Assembly (NCBI GenBank): GCA_023488645.1
Contig: JAMDDL010000107.1
Span: forward strand, 1 to 6,791
Direction: 5' to 3'
DNA length: 6,791 nt
From: Actinomycetota bacterium
GTDB taxonomy: Bacteria > Actinomycetota > Humimicrobiia > Humimicrobiales > Humimicrobiaceae
The translations under genes were made by a program, and so were the position numbers. Numbering within the stretch: the first letter of the stretch is position 1; each line of letters opens with the position of its first letter. Of the stretch, positions 5,411 to 6,791 are shown in pieces. Below the pieces are notes generated by a model. That model was not told the DNA's origin. It did no database searches and saw nothing but the letters and a program-made list of their open reading frames with translations.

Positions 5411-5440
5411 AATATATAAAAAAAAATCTTTTTCTATGCT
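5411..5440 (-). promoter_or_regulatory. Probable promoter region of the leftward operon
   Basis: The minus strand has TATATT (5416-5411) as a -10-like box preceded by a nine-T tract (5426-5418). No good -35 lies 17 nt upstream, where GCATAG is found. The operator at 5393-5410 would sit at or just after the start point. A promoter is expected here from the gene order; the exact boxes are uncertain. Confidence 0.35.
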
Positions 5441-5528
5441 GATTATTATTTAAAAAATTATTTTTAATTATATTTTGTGTTTAAGTTTAAAAATGAAAAA
5501 TTTTAAAAATAAAATTAAAAAATAACTT

Positions 5529-5561
5529 CCAGTAAAAATATAAATATTTTTGTTTTACTGG
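5529..5561. repeat. Inverted repeat CCAGTAAAA / TTTTACTGG touching operator O2
   Basis: CCAGTAAAA (5529-5537) and TTTTACTGG (5553-5561) are exact 9-bp complements. The interval contains a nested dyad, AAAAATAT-AA-ATATTTTT (534-551 of the 5000s). The right arm ends inside operator O2. It lies upstream of both expected transcription starts, so it probably acts as DNA, for example as a second protein site or a bendable AT element, rather than as a terminator. Confidence 0.5.
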
Positions 5562-5587
5562 CAACGTTATTAATAATATATTATAAT
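5554..5587 (+). promoter_or_regulatory. Probable promoter of the LacI-family regulator gene
   Basis: TTTACT (5554-5559) and TATATT (5577-5582) are spaced by 17 bp. An alternative pair is CTGGCA (5558-5563) with a perfect TATAAT (5582-5587) at 18 bp. In either case operator O2 lies between the boxes, the position expected for autorepression. Transcription would start about 35 nt before the ATG. Confidence 0.5.
5557..5574. promoter_or_regulatory. LacI-type operator O2, over the regulator's own promoter
   Basis: ACTGGCAACGTTATTAAT repeats O1 in the same orientation. Over the 23 bp from 5559 the two copies differ at one base only (T5571 against C5407). It keeps the AACGTT core with CG at 5565-5566 but is less symmetric than O1. 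Identity over 22 of 23 bases, far beyond the palindromic core, argues for selection or duplication rather than chance. Confidence 0.65.
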
Positions 5588-5629
5588 AATAAACAAGTCA
5601 AGAAAAAAATTAATAAAATTGATAAAAAA

Positions 5630-6676
5630 ATGGATAAAACTCAAAAGCGAAAAAATATAAATATAAAATATCTGGCAAAGATTGCAAGAGTCTCTCCTTC
5701 AACAGTTTCAAGAGTATTAAGGCATGATCCGAGTGCAAATAATAAAACTGCAGACAGAATATTAAAAATTGCAAAAGACCTGAATTATTATCCAAATCTT
5801 CTTGCAAAAGGTTTAAGAGACAAAAAAACAAAAACTATAGGTATAATCCTCAATGATTTAAAGAATCCACTTTATTATGAAACAATAAAAGTTATAGGCG
5901 ATATGTTAAATGATCTTGGCTACACAATGATATTATGCGATTCAAACTATGATCATAATACGGAAAGGAAAAACATTATCAATATGCTTTCAAAAGGGGT
6001 GGATGGGATAATTATATCACCTGTTAATATTAAATCCGAAAATATTACTCTTATAAGAGAAAAGGATTTAAAAACCGTTTATATAGATTTTGCTCCCGAA
6101 TTTGAAAATATAAATTATGTCCACGTAGACCACGAGCATGCCGGTTATACTGCTACCGAATATTTGATAAGAAAGGGTCATACAAATATTCTTCTGCTAA
6201 ATGGACCTTTCCAACTTTCTGTTTCAAAAAATTTTTTAAAAGGATATCTGCAGGCTTTGATGAATTACGAAATCACAATCAAAAGATCATTGATAAAATA
6301 TACTGAACTATCACTTGAAGGTGGCTGTGAAGTTATAAAAAAACTTTATTCCTTAAACAATTTAACAAATCCTAACAGATTCTCTGCTGTTTTAACCTTA
6401 AGCGATATGCTTGCAATAGGAGTTTATGAGGCTTCAAAAAAAATCGGATTTAAAATTCCAGATGATTTAAGCGTAGTAGGCTATGACAACATTTTCATGT
6501 CCGCATATCTTTCTCCTCCATTAACAACTATACATGCCCCTAAAATAAGAACTGGTAAATTAAGTATCCAGATATTGCTGGATCAGATTGAAAATAGAGA
6601 TAAGGAATTTCATAAAATAATTTTAGATACAAGAATAGTTGAACGGGATTCTGTAAAGGATATGGGCATAATATAA
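5630..6676 (+). CDS. LacI/GalR-family transcriptional regulator
   Basis: This 348-residue DNA-binding repressor is transcribed away from the sugar operon. An N-terminal helix-turn-helix spans about 11-33 (IKYLAKIARVSPSTVSRVLR), with recognition helix VSPSTVSRVL typical of the family. The hinge follows at about 54-64 (YPNLLAKGLRD), and Leu62 is at the position that inserts into the central CG step of LacI-type operators, in agreement with the CG-centred sites found nearby. The ligand-binding core starts at KTIGIIL (68-74) and includes GVDGIIISP (123-131), YVHVDHEHAGYTATEYLI (163-180), the SDMLAIGVYEA dimer-face segment (258-268) and SVVGYDNIFMSAYLSPPLTT (281-300). Length and architecture are complete. 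The ATG at 5630 has no clear Shine-Dalgarno, suggesting low expression. It is predicted to repress the leftward operon and itself; the inducer is unknown but likely the imported sugar or a metabolite of it. Confidence 0.94.
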   Translation: MDKTQKRKNINIKYLAKIARVSPSTVSRVLRHDPSANNKTADRILKIAKDLNYYPNLLAKGLRDKKTKTIGIILNDLKNPLYYETIKVIGDMLNDLGYTMILCDSNYDHNTERKNIINMLSKGVDGIIISPVNIKSENITLIREKDLKTVYIDFAPEFENINYVHVDHEHAGYTATEYLIRKGHTNILLLNGPFQLSVSKNFLKGYLQALMNYEITIKRSLIKYTELSLEGGCEVIKKLYSLNNLTNPNRFSAVLTLSDMLAIGVYEASKKIGFKIPDDLSVVGYDNIFMSAYLSPPLTTIHAPKIRTGKLSIQILLDQIENRDKEFHKIILDTRIVERDSVKDMGII

Positions 6677-6677
6677 A

Positions 6678-6699
6678 AGTTATCTAACTGAGATTTTTT
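6678..6699. terminator. Weak stem plus T-run between convergent genes
   Basis: AGTTATCTAACT (6678-6689) is a short AT-rich dyad followed by GAG and six T residues (6694-6699) on the plus strand. On the minus strand the same dyad is followed by TTTTATATT. It may serve both convergent genes, but a stem of only 4-5 bp is weak. Confidence 0.25.
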
Positions 6700-6791
6700 A
6701 CTTTTAATCTTGACAATGAAATCAATAGAATAGCCTCAACAAAAATAAATAAAACACATATAAGTAACCCAATAAACAAATTTGATATTTT
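6684..6791 (-). CDS. C-terminal end of an unidentified membrane protein, cut by the window edge
   Basis: An open frame enters from the right edge and ends at a TAG at 6684-6686, giving 35 visible residues. It starts KISNLFIGLL, continues through a strongly hydrophobic stretch of about 24 residues (ICVLFIFVEAILLISL), and ends with a basic tail SRLKVKNLS. This is the look of a last transmembrane helix with a short positively charged cytoplasmic end. Its stop is only 7 nt from the stop of the LacI-family gene, in convergent orientation, as expected for tightly packed real genes. No family can be named from this fragment, and it need not belong to the sugar locus. Confidence 0.5.
   Translation of the reverse strand, partial: KISNLFIGLLICVLFIFVEAILLISLSRLKVKNLS

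Noticed and set aside
5610..5831. Minus-strand frame opposite the start of the LacI-family gene
   Set aside because: Leu/Phe-rich translation from AT-rich antisense of a conserved helix-turn-helix region, without a ribosome site.

Overview
The window is an AT-rich bacterial locus (roughly one third G+C by eye) that looks like a sugar or sugar-derivative uptake and utilisation operon. A lipoprotein signal, a LacI-type repressor and several strong AGGAGG-like ribosome sites indicate a bacterium. The Ala/Thr/Glu-rich linker after the lipid-anchored cysteine recalls poorly cultured anaerobes (Atribacterota-like or deep Actinomycetota-like lineages), but this is a weak impression and the sequence does not fix the taxon.

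Six genes run leftward on the minus strand. From right to left they are: an M24/creatinase-fold protein with a degenerate metal site (4198-5370); a small protein of the Anabaena sensory rhodopsin transducer (ASRT) family (3778-4146); an ABC sugar-binding lipoprotein (2254-3639); a MalF-type permease (1151-2068); a MalG-type permease (275-1135); and the first 37 codons of an L-rhamnose mutarotase (RhaM) family protein cut by the left edge (1-112). A LacI/GalR-family regulator diverges from them on the plus strand (5630-6676). Just past it, the last 35 codons of an unidentified membrane protein enter convergently from the right edge (6684-6791).

The 259-bp divergent region (5371-5629) holds two same-orientation copies of a CG-centred LacI-type operator, one beside the M24 start and one over the repressor's own promoter. 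The simplest reading is that the repressor controls the leftward operon and itself in response to a sugar-related inducer. The binding protein captures the solute, the two permeases move it, and the mutarotase-like protein points to a reducing sugar such as a deoxyhexose or uronate. No ABC ATPase lies in the window, so it must be encoded further left or shared from elsewhere. The ASRT protein and the altered M24 protein are the unusual members: neither has an obvious job in a standard sugar operon, and the ASRT protein has no rhodopsin partner here.

Other structure: a perfect GC-rich 11-bp hairpin just after the binding-protein gene, a tandem 9-bp repeat before the permeases, a GATATATC dyad in the leader of the binding-protein gene, and TTGGCAA half-motifs in the other intergenic gaps. 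No tRNA, rRNA, CRISPR array or insertion sequence was seen, and no gene-free stretch exceeds 300 bases.
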